From Vagococcus carniphilus (GTDB lineage Bacteria; Bacillota; Bacilli; Lactobacillales; Vagococcaceae), in contig NZ_CP060720.1 of the NCBI RefSeq assembly GCF_014397115.1, positions 2,558,001 to 2,622,000 of the forward strand: DNA of 64,000 nt, read 5' to 3'. Positions 17,721 through 25,753 of the stretch are shown here, in pieces. Under the pieces are notes generated by a model, which ran no database searches, had not been told where the DNA came from, and saw nothing but the letters and a program-made list of their open reading frames with translations. How positions within the stretch are numbered: the first letter of the stretch is position 1; every line of letters starts with the position of its first letter. Position numbers and translations under genes: made by a program.

Positions 17721-18677
17721 ATGAAAAAATCAGAACGAATTAATCAAGAATTGTTCTACTTGAACGATAAAACAGAGTTTAACTTGAAAGATTTAATGCA
17801 TGCCTTTAACATTTCAAAAAGCACTGCTCTAAGAGATATTGCTGAGCTGGAAAGTTTAGGTGTTCCTATCTATGCAACAAATGGTCGTTATGGAAGTTAT
17901 CATATTATTCAAGAAAGTCTTTTGCCCCCTGTCTATTTTAATGAAAAAGAAATATTCGCTATTTTCTTTTCGCTACAATTGCTCAAGTCAACCAGTAATT
18001 CTCCCTTTGGACACACTTATCAGCAAATAAACAATAAATTACTTAATACCTTTTCAAAAGAAAAACAAAAACTAATCACTCAAACAATGGATGTGGTTCA
18101 ATATAACAGCCTGCTTCATACTGAATATATTGATCATTTAGATACTCTTTTTGAAAATATTCTAAAACAACAAGTCATAACGTTTAACTATTCCAGAGGA
18201 GAAACACGTGAACGAACCATTCTACCTGTTAAGTTAGTTACTCGAAATGGCTACTGGTACTGTCTTGGTTTTGACATTCATAAACAAGCTTACCGTACCT
18301 TCCGTTGTGACTTCATTAGTCAGATAAAGATTAATGATAATCACCAAATTAACTTATCTCAAGAAGAAATCAATGAAGGTTTACTTCAACAGCAAAATGA
18401 CTATCGATTCCTAGATTTCAAAGTAGAAGTAACTAAAGATGCTAGAACCTTTTATCAACAAAATAATTATCCTAATATTTCATTTGAACAAAATGATGAA
18501 TCATACTTTTTGACTGGTTTTATTAATCCAAATGAAATTTCCTTTTTAGCTAACTATCTATTAGGATTCGGTACAGATATAATCTCTATTTCGCCAAATG
18601 AACTTCATGATGCATACAAAATCTTAATTGAGAAACTACAACATAAACTGATTAAAATGAATGAAAAAAGAGGCTGA
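17721..18677 (+). CDS. YafY-type HTH/WYL-domain regulator, 3' end replaced by IS
   Basis: The 318-residue protein has an N-terminal winged HTH (FNISKSTALRDIAELESLGVPIY) and a WYL domain (VKLVTRNGYWYCLGFD, YRTFRCDFIS) that senses a ligand. I start it at ATG 17721, which has GGAGGAG just ahead and gives MKKSERINQE, matching the paralogue at 40136 (MKKSERLNQE). An in-frame ATG at 17700 is less likely. The last codons and stop TGA come from the inverted repeat of the IS1182-family element, so a few native C-terminal residues may be lost. Confidence 0.85.
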   Translation: MKKSERINQELFYLNDKTEFNLKDLMHAFNISKSTALRDIAELESLGVPIYATNGRYGSYHIIQESLLPPVYFNEKEIFAIFFSLQLLKSTSNSPFGHTYQQINNKLLNTFSKEKQKLITQTMDVVQYNSLLHTEYIDHLDTLFENILKQQVITFNYSRGETRERTILPVKLVTRNGYWYCLGFDIHKQAYRTFRCDFISQIKINDNHQINLSQEEINEGLLQQQNDYRFLDFKVEVTKDARTFYQQNNYPNISFEQNDESYFLTGFINPNEISFLANYLLGFGTDIISISPNELHDAYKILIEKLQHKLIKMNEKRG

Positions 18678-20470
18678 CCCAAAAGTCTCTTAAATAAAAT
18701 AAAAGGAACAGAATCTTTTTACGATTTTGTTCCTTTTTTTGACGAAAAAAATAGCACTATCCTTTATAATTAAAGCGTCTAAACCAAATCAAAAGGGAGT
18801 GCTATTTATGTATAAAAATTATAACATGAAACAAGTTACATTATCACTAGATTTAGAAATTTATTTAGAAAAAAATGACATCGCTTTCGCGATTAATGAA
18901 TTAGTAGAGAGTATTCCAAGTCACGTTTTTTCTGTTTTTGATCATCAAATGGGAACCTCATCTTACGACCCAAGAATGATGTTGAAACTTATTTTATGTG
19001 GCTACACACAGTCAAATTTTTCTGGTAGAAAAATTGAAGCGATGACTAAAGATAGTATTCGTACTAGATGGTTGACTCAATCACAATTTCCTAACTTCAG
19101 AACCATTAATCGTTTTCGAGTGAATCCTTTGGTTCAGCCGATTCTTCAAGAGTGTTTTATTCAATTTAGAAATCAATTAGTTTCGCAGAAATTGATTGAA
19201 GAAGATGCTATTTTTATTGATGGGACCAAATTAGAAGCTAATGCCAATAAATATAGTTTTGTTTGGAGAAAGAGTACGACCAGATTTGACGATTCTCTAA
19301 CAGAAAAATCAAAAATATATTATAAACAATTAGTCAAAGAAAAAATCATTCCGTCGATTCATAATGAAGATGAGGAATGGGATGATAAACAGTTGAATCT
19401 CATTGCCGATTCTATTGAAACTAAAGTATCTGAGTTGACTGAACAAATAGATGATACAGAAGACGTTACACTTAGAAAAGAACTCCGTCGTCAAAGAAAG
19501 GAACCTAAAAAAGCCTTAAAGGCTTTTCGAGAATTCAGTGATAGGAAGAAAAAATATAAGCAACAATATCAGATTTTTAAAGAGAGAAATAGTTTTTCAA
19601 AAATAGATATGGACGCTACTTTTATGAGAATGAAGGAAGATCATATGATGAATGGTCAACTGAAACCGGCATACAATATCCAAATCGCAACCAACAATCA
19701 ATATGTTCTAGCTTATGATACTTTTTCAAATCCAACAGATTTTAAAACGATGATTCCCTTTTTGACCACTATCAAAGAATCTTATTTTGAGTTACCTAAT
19801 TATATTGTAGCTGACGCCGGTTATGGAAGTGAAGAAAACTATCAAGCCATCTTGGATGATTTTGAGAGAACACCATTAATCACCTACACTATGTATCAAA
19901 AAGAACAGACCAAAAAATATAAACAAAACCCATTCATTACTAATAATTGGAAATACAATGAATTAACAGATAGCTATACTTGTCCTAACAATAGAGAACT
20001 GCATTTTAGAAATTACTCTACTCGCAATGATAAACAGGGATTTACAAAACAGTTAAAAATGTATGAATGTGAAACATGTATAGATTGCCCTGTCAGATCT
20101 TTGTGTACCCGAGCAAAAAGTAATAAAAGTAGAGTCATTCAAAAAAATGGTAACTGGGAATATTTTAAAGCTCACGCAAGAGAGCTTTTGAGCGATGATG
20201 TAACAGGAGCGATTTACCGTCGAAGAAAAATTGACGTAGAACCAGCCTTTGGAAACCTAAAGGCTAATTTGTCGTTCAATCGATTCTCGGTTAGAGGTCA
20301 AGATAAAGTAACACAGGAGTTAGGATTTGCCTTTATGGCTCTAAATTTGAGAAAATTAAGTAAATTTAGGAAGGATATAGACAGAAAAATAAGAAAAAAC
20401 AAGAATTCCAAAATGATAAACCTCATTTTAGAATTCTTGTTTTGTTTTAAGAGACTTTTGGGTCAGGCTC
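18670..20470 (+). mobile_element. IS1182-family insertion sequence
   Basis: Inverted repeats bound the element: GAGGCTGACCCAAAAGTCTC from 18670 and, on the opposite strand, GAGCCTGACCCAAAAGTCTC from 20470 inward. They continue as TTAAA on both sides. The single transposase gene fills the interior. I see no direct target duplication. Instead, the flanks ATGAAA (left) and TTTCAT (right) are inverted, which would fit insertion into a stem-loop, as described for IS1272-type members of this family. Both flanking genes end inside the repeats. Confidence 0.85.
18701..18738 (+). terminator. Hairpin inside IS left end
   Basis: AAAGGAACAGAATC pairs with GATTTTGTTCCTTT (one mismatch) and is followed by T. 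It would stop outside transcription before the transposase gene. Confidence 0.7.
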
Positions 20471-20520
20471 TTTCATCTATAATTGTTTTAATAACCTCTT
20501 TAGATTCTTGTTTGTCATAA
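18808..20520 (+). CDS. IS1182-family transposase
   Basis: The protein is a DDE transposase of the IS1182 family. Visible parts are the N-terminal YDPRMMLKLILCGYTQSNFSGR, the first catalytic region IFIDGTKLEANANKYSFVW, the second VADAGYGSEENY, a CxxC cluster (CETCIDCPVRSLCTR) and the third region YRRRKIDVEPAFGNLKANL. I start it at ATG 18808, preceded by AAGGGAG; the upstream in-frame codons are not credible. The frame has no stop inside the element, runs through the right inverted repeat and ends about 50 bases into host DNA, so the last 30 or so residues are probably not native. Confidence 0.88.
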   Translation: MYKNYNMKQVTLSLDLEIYLEKNDIAFAINELVESIPSHVFSVFDHQMGTSSYDPRMMLKLILCGYTQSNFSGRKIEAMTKDSIRTRWLTQSQFPNFRTINRFRVNPLVQPILQECFIQFRNQLVSQKLIEEDAIFIDGTKLEANANKYSFVWRKSTTRFDDSLTEKSKIYYKQLVKEKIIPSIHNEDEEWDDKQLNLIADSIETKVSELTEQIDDTEDVTLRKELRRQRKEPKKALKAFREFSDRKKKYKQQYQIFKERNSFSKIDMDATFMRMKEDHMMNGQLKPAYNIQIATNNQYVLAYDTFSNPTDFKTMIPFLTTIKESYFELPNYIVADAGYGSEENYQAILDDFERTPLITYTMYQKEQTKKYKQNPFITNNWKYNELTDSYTCPNNRELHFRNYSTRNDKQGFTKQLKMYECETCIDCPVRSLCTRAKSNKSRVIQKNGNWEYFKAHARELLSDDVTGAIYRRRKIDVEPAFGNLKANLSFNRFSVRGQDKVTQELGFAFMALNLRKLSKFRKDIDRKIRKNKNSKMINLILEFLFCFKRLLGQALSSIIVLITSLDSCLS

Positions 20521-21302
20521 GTAATCAAGGCTTTCCATAAAGCCCATCCTCTAGCTCTATTAATAGTATCCTGATCTAGATCTTGTAAGAAAACTTTTCG
20601 ACTACTCTTATCAAAAAAAGTCCACGCCATTGCATAATCACAAGATGGATCCCCGATTCCCATGATACCAAAATCAATTACACCAGATAATTTATTTTCT
20701 TTCACCAATAAATTACCTGGAGTAATGTCACCATGAATCCAAACTGGCTCTTCTTGCCATTTCGATTCAATTGACTCACTCCAAATTTTCTCAATTAATT
20801 TGACTGGTAATTCATCAGATAAATTTTCTAATACCTTTTCCACCTCTTCGTTATAAACAACAGGACTCGAACCTCGGTAAAAATTATGTTCACCTGAAAC
20901 AGGAGCTCCCTCGGGATTAATACGTTGAAGTTGTCTTAAAAATTTAGCTAAATCATTTGCCAATACATCCAGATTAGAAATATTAGCAGGATCAGCCGTT
21001 TCACCTTCAATGTAGCTATTAATAGACCAAAAATAAGGATAGTCTTTATTAGGTTTTCCAAGTGCTTTTGGGCATGTGATTGGTAAATCTAAATTTTCAG
21101 CTAAAAAAGGTAACCATTTAGCTTCTTTTTCTACTTGAGCTACGTATCTTTTATCACTTGGAAGACGTAACGTCATCGTTTCTCCTAAATGAAAAGTTTT
21201 ATTATCATTACCGTTTTTTAAAACAGGGGAAATTGGCAAATCTTTCCATTCAGGAAATTGTTCTTTTACTAATTGCTTAGCAACTTCTATAGGTATATTC
21301 AC
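20463..21302 (-). CDS. APH-family phosphotransferase, 3' end replaced by IS
   Basis: The 279-residue protein belongs to the aminoglycoside phosphotransferase/choline kinase fold. It has the catalytic loop VWIHGDITPGNLLV, the metal-binding VIDFGIMGIGDPSCDYAMAW and an N-terminal lobe with MTLRLPSDKRYVAQVEKEAKWLP. The substrate may be an antibiotic or an ordinary metabolite; sequence alone does not decide. The last codon and stop TGA are supplied by the inverted repeat of the neighbouring IS, so a short native C-terminus may be missing. Confidence 0.8.
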   Translation of the reverse strand: MNIPIEVAKQLVKEQFPEWKDLPISPVLKNGNDNKTFHLGETMTLRLPSDKRYVAQVEKEAKWLPFLAENLDLPITCPKALGKPNKDYPYFWSINSYIEGETADPANISNLDVLANDLAKFLRQLQRINPEGAPVSGEHNFYRGSSPVVYNEEVEKVLENLSDELPVKLIEKIWSESIESKWQEEPVWIHGDITPGNLLVKENKLSGVIDFGIMGIGDPSCDYAMAWTFFDKSSRKVFLQDLDQDTINRARGWALWKALITYDKQESKEVIKTIIDERA

Positions 21303-21419
21303 GGATGTTTCTCTCCTAACATTTTAGTTTTCAACCAATTATCTCATTAAACGGACTAGAGATTCAATTAAGAATGTTATAATATTAGCAACTAGTTTTC
21401 ATTAAGGAGAGGATTCAAA

Positions 21420-21764
21420 ATGAACGTTGAACTGACAAGATTTAAAGTAAAAGAAGGTAAATCAAAAATTGTGGATGAATGGCTTTTATTTCTAAACGAA
21501 AATATGAAAGAAACGTTGATTACTCTTGAAAAAGAAAAAATGTATGTAGAAACTATTTTTCGAGAAGTTCTTAATGGTGATGAGTATCTTTATTGGTACT
21601 CCGTTCAAGAAGAAAATGGCCAAGAGGTAGAAGAATCTGAGCACTGGATTGACAAAAAACACTTAGAATATTGGGAAGAATGTATTGATAAAAACTTTAA
21701 ACCCATTGATTTAAGTACCGAAGTTGTAATGATTCCTGAAAAAGTAAAGAAAAGTATGATTTAG
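21420..21764 (+). CDS. DUF6176-like small protein
   Basis: The 114-residue acidic protein (VELTRFKVKEGKSKIVDEWL, YLYWYSVQEENGQEVEES, HLEYWEECID) resembles the DUF6176 group, as far as I recall it. It has no signal peptide or membrane segment. AAGGAGAGG precedes the ATG. Its function is unknown. It stands alone between two unrelated genes. Confidence 0.6.
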   Translation: MNVELTRFKVKEGKSKIVDEWLLFLNENMKETLITLEKEKMYVETIFREVLNGDEYLYWYSVQEENGQEVEESEHWIDKKHLEYWEECIDKNFKPIDLSTEVVMIPEKVKKSMI

Positions 21765-21864
21765 TTTTTTGATTTAACCTAATTTCTTCTTTCCTATTAG
21801 AAGCTTTAAAAATAGCTACACTTTGATATAATTAAGTAAAAACGTATGATATGGAGTATTAAAA

Positions 21865-22857
21865 GTGAATAAAGAAGATAAAAATCAAACTAGAAGTTTA
21901 AAAAATGATAGAAGTAATAAAGATTTATTACGAACTGAAATTAATAATGCCACAGATCCTAACGTAAGACTTGAACTAACTAAAATGTTATTAGAAATTG
22001 AGAACGAAGAGAAAAAAAGAAAAGTTAGAAGATGGGCTTTTGTCGGTGCCCTAATTTTAGGAATTATTCTTTTACTTTTATATCTAGGTACCCAAGAAAC
22101 AAAAGAAAAACAGCCTAATAGCTCAATAGAAGCTAAAACAAGTATGAGTACAGAAGAAAGCACTGTATCAACCACGACTGATTCAAGCATTTCAGAAACA
22201 AATTTAACAGAAGAACAATTGAAAAAATGGGTAATGTCTATTTTAGATTTGCTTCCTCCACCATCAACGAGATACGTTCTAGACGTTTATACAGAAAATG
22301 ATTTAGTCTATATTAGAGTTGGGGTCGATCAATCAGATAATCTAAGTATTTTTAGAGTAAACCATAGAGGTGAATTAGAAGCCAGTGTTGCTATTACTGG
22401 TGTTTTAGGAAAAGAAAATTGGACCTTAATGTCAGATAAATATTTGGATACAACTATTGCTTCAGAATTTCTTAAAGAACGAGATAAGAAAATAACTAGT
22501 AATAATTCTAATATTAATAAAGCTAGAGAGATACTAATTGGAAAGAAATATACAATCGTCCCGGAACTATATGACGGTCAAGATGCTACTCAAGCAATGG
22601 ACGACAACAAAGCACCACAAAACTTGATTCATGATGGTGCTCAAGATATTGAGTTCCTTAATGATACTGAAGTCCATATTGGATTACTCGGTAACTACAG
22701 ACCTGACTTTGATGATACTTATTCGCTAACAAAAGATACCTTAATCATTCGAGACAATCATATTCCTTACACTATTAATGATCAGGGAATTTCATTTAGT
22801 TCATGGACTAGCGACATGGACGGTCATACTATTACTTGGCAAATACGTGAAAGATAA
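21865..22857 (+). CDS. Single-pass membrane protein with extracytoplasmic domain
   Basis: The 330-residue protein starts at GTG, with GGAG eight bases ahead. A charged cytoplasmic N-terminus of about 56 residues is followed by one membrane helix (WAFVGALILGIILLLLYLG), a Ser/Thr-rich linker and an outer domain of about 210 residues with DVYTENDLVYIRVGVDQSD and NDTEVHIGLLGNYRPDFDDTY. I do not recognise the family. The linker and topology suggest an envelope-associated role. A strong terminator follows. Confidence 0.65.
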   Translation: MNKEDKNQTRSLKNDRSNKDLLRTEINNATDPNVRLELTKMLLEIENEEKKRKVRRWAFVGALILGIILLLLYLGTQETKEKQPNSSIEAKTSMSTEESTVSTTTDSSISETNLTEEQLKKWVMSILDLLPPPSTRYVLDVYTENDLVYIRVGVDQSDNLSIFRVNHRGELEASVAITGVLGKENWTLMSDKYLDTTIASEFLKERDKKITSNNSNINKAREILIGKKYTIVPELYDGQDATQAMDDNKAPQNLIHDGAQDIEFLNDTEVHIGLLGNYRPDFDDTYSLTKDTLIIRDNHIPYTINDQGISFSSWTSDMDGHTITWQIRER

Positions 22858-22904
22858 AATAAGTGTTTAACAGATTTCATATCTGTTTAAACACTTATTT
22901 TTTT
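22857..22904 (+). terminator. Strong terminator
   Basis: AAATAAGTGTTTAA pairs with TTTAAACACTTATTT, with CAGAT/ATCTG extending the stem, followed by a T run. It starts at the stop codon of the upstream gene. Confidence 0.88.
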
Positions 22905-22923
22905 ATCACAAAGCTTATTTTAT

Positions 22924-22949
22924 CAACTTTTAAAAGGTTTTAAAAGTTG
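22924..22949. promoter_or_regulatory. Perfect palindrome abutting the sigma-54 promoter
   Basis: CAACTTTTAAAA and TTTTAAAAGTTG form 12-base arms around GG, with no mismatch. The right arm overlaps the first bases of the -24 element. It is a likely protein-binding site controlling the PTS operon. Confidence 0.6.
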
Positions 22950-22962
22950 GCATGATACTTGC
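22948..22962 (+). promoter_or_regulatory. Sigma-54 (-24/-12) promoter of the PTS operon
   Basis: TGGCAT-GATAC-TTGC matches the sigma-54 consensus TGGCAC-N5-TTGC at all but one position. It lies 26 bases before the EIIA start, and the operon is followed by a LevR-like activator gene whose AAA+ domain has the GAFTGA sigma-54 contact motif. Confidence 0.88.
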
Positions 22963-22988
22963 TTATATATAAATGAGGTGAGGAATAA

Positions 22989-23411
22989 ATGAATAGAAAT
23001 TATTTAATTGCAACACACGGTGAATTAGCAAAAGGATTTCAAAGTTCACTTGATATTCTTGCAGGAAAAGGGAATGATTTCACTGTCATTAATGCCTATA
23101 TGACAGACGAAGACTACACACCTGTTGTAGTAGATTTCATTCAACAAGTAAGTCCTGATGAACAAGGTATTGTTTTTACTGATTTATTTGGCGGTAGTGT
23201 TAATCAAAAAGTCGTTACAGAAGTTTTAACTGCTGAGTGTGACAATATTTTTATTTTGTCGAATGTTAATTTAGCTATTATTTTATCAATTTTATTTTTA
23301 CCAGAGGAAACTCCTCTAACGCAAGAAATTATTCAAAATGCTATTAACGAGAGTCAAGTAACATTAGTACAGACAACACAAGATAACACTGATGAAGAAG
23401 ATATTTTTTAG
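22989..23411 (+). CDS. PTS mannose-family EIIA
   Basis: The 140-residue cytoplasmic protein has the EIIA-Man form, with the phosphorylated histidine in LIATHGELAKGF (His10) and VFTDLFGGSVNQKV. It receives phosphate from HPr and passes it to EIIB. It is the first gene of the four-gene operon read from the sigma-54 promoter; EIIB follows after 12 bases. The sugar specificity cannot be read from EIIA. Confidence 0.9.
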   Translation: MNRNYLIATHGELAKGFQSSLDILAGKGNDFTVINAYMTDEDYTPVVVDFIQQVSPDEQGIVFTDLFGGSVNQKVVTEVLTAECDNIFILSNVNLAIILSILFLPEETPLTQEIIQNAINESQVTLVQTTQDNTDEEDIF

Positions 23412-23423
23412 GAGGAAAAAGAA

Positions 23424-23921
23424 ATGATTACACAAGTTAGAGTAGATGACCGATTAATTCACGGACAAGTGGCCGTGGTTTGGACAAAAGAGTTAAACGC
23501 ACCATTATTAGTCGTAGCAAATGATGAGGCTGCTAAAAATAATGTTATGCAAATGACATTAAAAATGGCTGTCCCTAATGGAATGAAGTTACTAATTCGT
23601 TCTGTGGAAGATTCAATTGAATTGTTTAATGACCCTAGAGGAAAAGATAAACGTATTTTTGTCATCGTTAATAGTGTTTCTGATGCTAATAAAATAGCCC
23701 AAAATGTGCAAGATATTGAAGCTGTTAATGTGGCTAATGCTGGGCGTTTTGATAAATCAGATCCTGCTAGCAAAAAAATGGTTTTCCCAAGTGTTCAATT
23801 AAATCCAGAGGAAATTTCAGCAGCAAAAGAGTTGGCCGCTCTTGATCATGTAAAAAGTTACAATCAAGTACTGCCAACAAACCCACAATTAGATTTAAAA
23901 GATACAATTAGTAAATTTTAA
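23424..23921 (+). CDS. PTS mannose-family EIIB
   Basis: The 165-residue protein begins ITQVRVDDRLIHGQVAVVW, where the histidine of RLIHGQV is the phosphorylation site of EIIB-Man. It transfers phosphate to the incoming sugar bound at EIIC/EIID. It is separate from EIIA, unlike the fused ManX arrangement. GGAGG precedes the ATG. The family includes mannose, fructose, sorbose and N-acetylgalactosamine systems. Confidence 0.9.
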   Translation: MITQVRVDDRLIHGQVAVVWTKELNAPLLVVANDEAAKNNVMQMTLKMAVPNGMKLLIRSVEDSIELFNDPRGKDKRIFVIVNSVSDANKIAQNVQDIEAVNVANAGRFDKSDPASKKMVFPSVQLNPEEISAAKELAALDHVKSYNQVLPTNPQLDLKDTISKF

Positions 23922-23938
23922 AAGGAGGAAAAAAAGTA

Positions 23939-24751
23939 ATGGTAATGGAAGCAACCATGGCGGCATTAGCCGTATTTATCTGTTTTGCAGGTAACTATTT
24001 AACAGGTCAAAGTATGATGGAGAGACCTTTAGTTGTTGGTCTAGTAACAGGTCTCTTATTAGGTGATATGAAAACAGGGGTTCTAATGGGAGCCGCTCTA
24101 GAAGCTGTTTTCTTAGGTAACGTTAATATTGGTGGCGTAATTGCTGCTGAACCCGTAACAGCAACTGCACTAGCAACAACTTTTGCTATCATTTCTAATC
24201 TAGAACAAAATGCAGCTATGACACTAGCAGTTCCAATCGGAATGTTAGCAGCATTTGTTGTTATGTTCTTAAAAAATGTTTTTATGAATATTTTTGCACC
24301 AATGCTTGATAAAGCAGCTAGAGAAAATAATCAAAAAATGATTGTTGCTCTTCACTACGGAACGTGGGTAATTTACTATCTCATCATTGCGTCTATCACA
24401 TTTATAGGAATTTTAGCTGGTAGTGGACCAGTTAATACATTCGTTGAAAACATTCCTGAACGTTTAATGAACGGACTAAGTGCTGCAGGTGGCCTACTTC
24501 CAGCAGTTGGTTTTGCTATGTTAATGAAATTGTTATGGGATAAAAAATTATCAGTCTTTTATATTTTAGGTTTTGTTTTAACCGCTTATTTAAACTTACC
24601 AGCCGTTGCAGTCGCTGTTTTAGGAGTTGTTATTTGTATTGTTAGTGCACAACGCGACATACAAATCCAAGAAATTCCAACAAGTGGTGCTAAAGTAGCA
24701 AGTGGTGGTGCTTCAACAAAAGAAGATGAAGAGGAGGACTTTTTCGCATGA
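23939..24751 (+). CDS. PTS mannose-family EIIC
   Basis: The 270-residue membrane protein has the EIIC-Man pattern with many helices and the conserved GLVTGLLLGDMKTGVLMGAALEAVFLGNVNIGG region. With EIID it forms the membrane channel for the sugar. It begins 17 bases after EIIB, possibly at ATG 23945 rather than 23939 given the AAAGGAGG position. It overlaps EIID by 4 bases. The C-terminus is acidic (KEDEEEDFFA). Confidence 0.9.
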   Translation: MVMEATMAALAVFICFAGNYLTGQSMMERPLVVGLVTGLLLGDMKTGVLMGAALEAVFLGNVNIGGVIAAEPVTATALATTFAIISNLEQNAAMTLAVPIGMLAAFVVMFLKNVFMNIFAPMLDKAARENNQKMIVALHYGTWVIYYLIIASITFIGILAGSGPVNTFVENIPERLMNGLSAAGGLLPAVGFAMLMKLLWDKKLSVFYILGFVLTAYLNLPAVAVAVLGVVICIVSAQRDIQIQEIPTSGAKVASGGASTKEDEEEDFFA

Positions 24752-25575
24752 AATTCCAAGAAAATTTAGATAAAGAAGAAAAGAAAATGATGCGTTCTGT
24801 CTTTTGGCGTTCATGGACAATGAATGCTAGTCGTACAGGGGCAACTCAATATCACGCTGTAGGTGTTATTTATACATTACTACCAGTCATTAATCGTTTT
24901 TACAAAACTGATGAAGAACAAGCTGATGCCATTGTTCGACATACAACTTGGTTCAATGCGACCATGCATATTAATAACTTTATCATGGGGCTTGTTGCCT
25001 CAATGGAAAAACAAAATAGCGAAGACGATACATTTGATGCTAGTTCAATAACGGCCGTAAAAGCTTCTCTTATGGGACCTATTTCAGGTATTGGTGACTC
25101 ATTCTTTTGGGGGATTTTAAGAGTTATCGCAGCTAGTATTGGGATTTCACTTGCTTCAACCGGTTCTCCTTTAGGAGCGGTTGTCTTCCTACTTCTTTAT
25201 AATGTTCCTGCATTTTTAATTCACTACTATGCACTTTATAGTGGCTATTCAGTTGGGGCTAATTTTATTCAACGAATGTACGAATCTGGTGGCATGAGAA
25301 TTTTGACAAAGGCTTCTAGCATGTTAGGGTTAATGATGATGGGAAGTATGACAGCATCAAATGTTAAATTCAAAACAATTTTAGAAGTTAGTGTTAAAGG
25401 TAGCGAAGAAGCCATTAAAATCCAAGAATATTTAGATCAATTATTTGTAGGAATTGTTCCATTGGTAGTTACTCTACTTGCCTTCTGGTTACTTCGTAAA
25501 AAAGTAAACGTTAACGTTGTGATGTTTGGTATTATGTTCTTAGGTATTATCTTAGGCTTGCTAGGTATTTGTTAA
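24748..25575 (+). CDS. PTS mannose-family EIID
   Basis: The 275-residue protein has the EIID-Man signature: a cytoplasmic N-terminus with MMRSVFWRSWTMNASRTGATQ, then IKASLMGPISGIGDSFFWG-like sequence (here VKASLMGPISGIGDSFFWG) and C-terminal helices. It completes the EIIC/EIID channel. It starts within the end of EIIC (ATGA overlap), so translation is coupled. A terminator follows, separating it from the activator gene. Confidence 0.9.
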   Translation: MKFQENLDKEEKKMMRSVFWRSWTMNASRTGATQYHAVGVIYTLLPVINRFYKTDEEQADAIVRHTTWFNATMHINNFIMGLVASMEKQNSEDDTFDASSITAVKASLMGPISGIGDSFFWGILRVIAASIGISLASTGSPLGAVVFLLLYNVPAFLIHYYALYSGYSVGANFIQRMYESGGMRILTKASSMLGLMMMGSMTASNVKFKTILEVSVKGSEEAIKIQEYLDQLFVGIVPLVVTLLAFWLLRKKVNVNVVMFGIMFLGIILGLLGIC

Positions 25576-25643
25576 AACCTTTTAGTATTTTAAAACATCT
25601 ATGCATTTTTAGGTTATACTTAAAACACGTTTGATTAAAAGAC

Positions 25644-25689
25644 AAAAGCAATACAAACTCTTTTTAAAACTAGTTTGTGTTGCTTTTTT
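25644..25689 (+). terminator. Terminator after PTS operon
   Basis: AAAAGCAATACAAACT pairs with AGTTTGTGTTGCTTTT with one mismatch, followed by T. Confidence 0.85.
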
Positions 25690-25753
25690 GAAAAAATAAT
25701 TTTGGTTTTTTTTACTAAAAATAGTTTGGATAAGCAATACTAGGGGGATTATC

